A DNA stretch of 64,000 nt. Origin: Nemania diffusa (Eukaryota > Ascomycota > Sordariomycetes > Xylariales > Xylariaceae). Positions within the stretch are counted from its first letter, which is position 1. Every line of letters begins with the position of its first letter. The DNA lies in the NCBI GenBank assembly GCA_038501195.1, contig JBBPUQ010000005.1, positions 4,526,001 through 4,590,000 of the forward strand. Reading direction: 5' to 3'. Below are positions 62,108 to 64,000 of the stretch, one piece after another. Below the pieces are notes generated by a model. That model was not told the DNA's origin. It saw only the letters and a program-made list of their open reading frames with translations, and searched no databases. A program made the translations under genes and the position numbers.

Positions 62108-64000
62108 CTAATGTGACCGTTTCCCTTCCCATGCTGCCTTGACCATATCAGCACACCGTTCTGCTACAACCATCACTGGCGCCATGGTGTGGCAACAGGG
62201 GATCTTGGGGAACACGCTTGTGTCCGCGATTCGCAGGTTACTGAAGCCGTGGACACGAAGCGACTGATCAACAACCCCTGACTTCTCCTTGTTGGACATG
62301 GGGCATGTTCCCGAAAAATGCAGACTTGTGTGACTCACCCTTCTCAGGTAGTCATCGATCTCTTCGTCAGTAACGCTTTTCCATGTCTTGTTTTCATGTG
62401 ATCGGGTTCCTGCGGCTGCACCACCCTGACTGCCTGGTTGTAGGGTGCTGCGAGACTTTGGCGCGCCCGATACTGACGAGACAGTTGAATTTTGCCTCGG
62501 AAGGTACTCAATGGGAGCTGCTTTCTCCCACTCCTCGAGAATAGTGGGATCCTGACCTGGCGCAAAAACAAGCTTGGCAGGATATGGATAGTCGGAGTGT
62601 TGGAATTTGTCAGCTAGTCGCATAGCAAAGCGGACTGCCAATCTTGCAGATTCGACGTCATGCTCATTGGTAAACATTGGGTAAGTGATTCGAGGCTGAG
62701 CAAATGGATTGGCACTGGCCAGCTCGACCCGGCCTGAGCCATGCGGCTGGACAAGTGTAGGGTACAGCGAGATGAGAGTGTGCCCTTCAACGACCCTCTC
62801 AACAGAGCTATTGGGCATGATCATTAACTCGACATCTGGGACATTGCGAGACATTGACGAGTCTAGGTTGTCACGTCCTTCCTCGCTGTCATAGTTCTTT
62901 ACTTCCATGGTATCCCTGTCGATAGCGTCAGTGCGAATGTAAATTGTAGTTGACATCGAGGTGAGAGCGATAAGGCCTTTTCCAAAGAAAAGCCATAGCA
63001 GGATATGCCATAAGCCCCAGATAGATTGTAAAAGGTGAAAAGTCTCTTTCGGGGGCACCTCCAGCATGATGGGAATACTGTAGTGATCCGATAGCGTAGC
63101 ACCTACTGCTGGGAGCTCCTTCACGAGGGGAATATTGAACTCGATGGCCGACTTCTTGGGCCCAATGCCGCTCAACAACAACAGTTGGGGAGTACAGGCA
63201 GCGCCGGAACATATAATCACTTCGCGGCGTGCCTTCACAAAGAAGTGCTTGGCAGGGCTCTTCAAAGATTGTATGCTGATACCTGTGACAAGTCCTGTCT
63301 GAGCCTTGCATTCTAGTCGAGATGCAACCGCACCGGTACAGATCGTAAGGCGATCACGCCTCTCCCAAGCTACCTTCTTGCTTAAGTAGGCAGTAATAGC
63401 TGATATTCGACTCCCATGCTTGTCTATTGCTGTATCCAGGTTGAAAGAGCCCATAGCAGGTGCCATGGGGTCATTTAGGTCGGTCTCGATGCGTAGACCC
63501 ATCTCCCGAATGGCCTTTTCAAAGCTATAGCATGATGTTAGGTACCAGGAAGGGGACGAAGTAGCTGATGGAACTTACTATGTCGTCCAGACGAATGGGA
63601 ACGGGAACTGCCGCATCTCGATTGGCCCTACGTCAAGCGTTGTCAGCGGGAGGTCTGATAACTACTCGATGTGCTTCTACAGGGCGACACAGCATACCTT
63701 CATGGCCCCTGAATTTCGATTTCGGGTGAGCGATTGCATTCTCAATTCTCCGAAAGTACGGCTCAAGTTTCTGATAGCTCCAATCCTCAAGGCCCATCTC
63801 AGACCAGGCAGCATAGTCTCCGGGAAACCCACGCGTCCACAGCATCCCATTCATGCGCGTGGCACCCCCAAGCCCTTCAACAGCCCACAGCCGGTTTCTT
63901 CTTCCGTTTGCGCCTGGGATAGGCTCCGACCAGCGATCGCTTTGGACCTGAAGAGCATCGCCGAAAAACATATTCTGACTCAGGAGAGGCATACGCGACA
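62108..64000 (-). CDS. GMC oxidoreductase (5' partial at the right window edge)
   Basis: Flavoenzyme of the glucose-methanol-choline family (alcohol, aryl-alcohol or choline oxidases and dehydrogenases). Exons seen: 64000-63698 (open at the edge), 63627-63579 (49 bp) and 63524-62108, about 589 residues. The FAD GxGxxG segment lies beyond the window. GGATRMNGMLWTRGFPGDY is GMC signature 1. ICSGAACTPQLLLLSGIGP is signature 2. The substrate domain carries a hydrophobic segment (IWGLWHILLWLFFGKG). Near the C-terminus are the two active-site blocks, LHFSGTCPM with the catalytic His, and CCHTMAPVMVVAERCADMV; the first Cys replaces the Gly commonly found there. Also atypical is a Ser/Thr-rich insert (STVSSVSGAPKSRSTLQPGS) that may be a surface loop or a retained intron. 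It has the same orientation as the neighbouring SDR, 1.15 kb downstream. Confidence 0.9.

Noticed and set aside
1..64000. CRISPR arrays, rRNA, tRNA genes
   Set aside because: No regularly spaced repeat array, cloverleaf with A/B boxes or rRNA-like stretch was seen on either strand.

Overview
The window is chromosomal DNA from a filamentous ascomycete (Pezizomycotina). Genes carry short introns of roughly 50-180 bp with GTANGT donors, CTAAC/CTGAC branch sites and (C/T)AG acceptors. There are long blocks almost empty of G and C, as left by repeat-induced point mutation (RIP). The protein set is fungal: DHA2-type MFS transporter, Ure2-like GST, Vps23, indoleamine 2,3-dioxygenase, a DUF3632-like protein and GMC oxidoreductase. 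The species cannot be named from the sequence.

Left gene arm (1-17,285). In order: the 3' end of an MFS transporter (+); an 869-bp non-autonomous hAT transposon with perfect terminal inverted repeats and an 8-bp target duplication; a five-exon Ure2-like glutathione S-transferase (-); a long low-complexity Ser-rich protein (+) whose frame is cut by one in-frame TAG; the ESCRT-I subunit Vps23 (-); indoleamine 2,3-dioxygenase (+); a small one-helix membrane protein (+); a DUF3632-like protein (-); and a LURP-one-related gene (+) with a broken frame, 62 bp from the AT block.

AT block 1 (about 17.3-52.05 kb) has no host genes. It resolves into nested, RIP-saturated LTR retrotransposons. An outer element (Y, direct repeats 17,286-17,540 and 51,166-51,420) contains two copies of a second element (X1, X2) lying tail to tail as a large inverted repeat centred near 30.25 kb. 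X1 is split by a 5,910-bp element (LTR1, 308-bp LTRs, target duplication TAAAC). X2 is split by a second copy of that family (LTR2, target duplication AAAAC), which is split again by a third family (LTR3, about 205-bp LTRs). With the insertions removed, every element is 5-6 kb long.

A GC-normal island (52.08-55.26 kb) holds a four-exon FAD-linked oxidase and a truncated hAT end. AT block 2 (55,269-59,175) is a single 3,907-bp hAT element, heavily RIPped but with recognisable ends and a perfect 8-bp target duplication. It is probably the full-length relative of the 869-bp element.

Right arm (59.2-64 kb): a three-exon short-chain dehydrogenase (-) and a GMC oxidoreductase (-) that runs off the right edge. 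The flavin oxidase, SDR and GMC enzyme make an oxidoreductase-only neighbourhood around the second AT block, possibly part of a specialised-metabolism cluster. No tRNA, rRNA or CRISPR array was seen.
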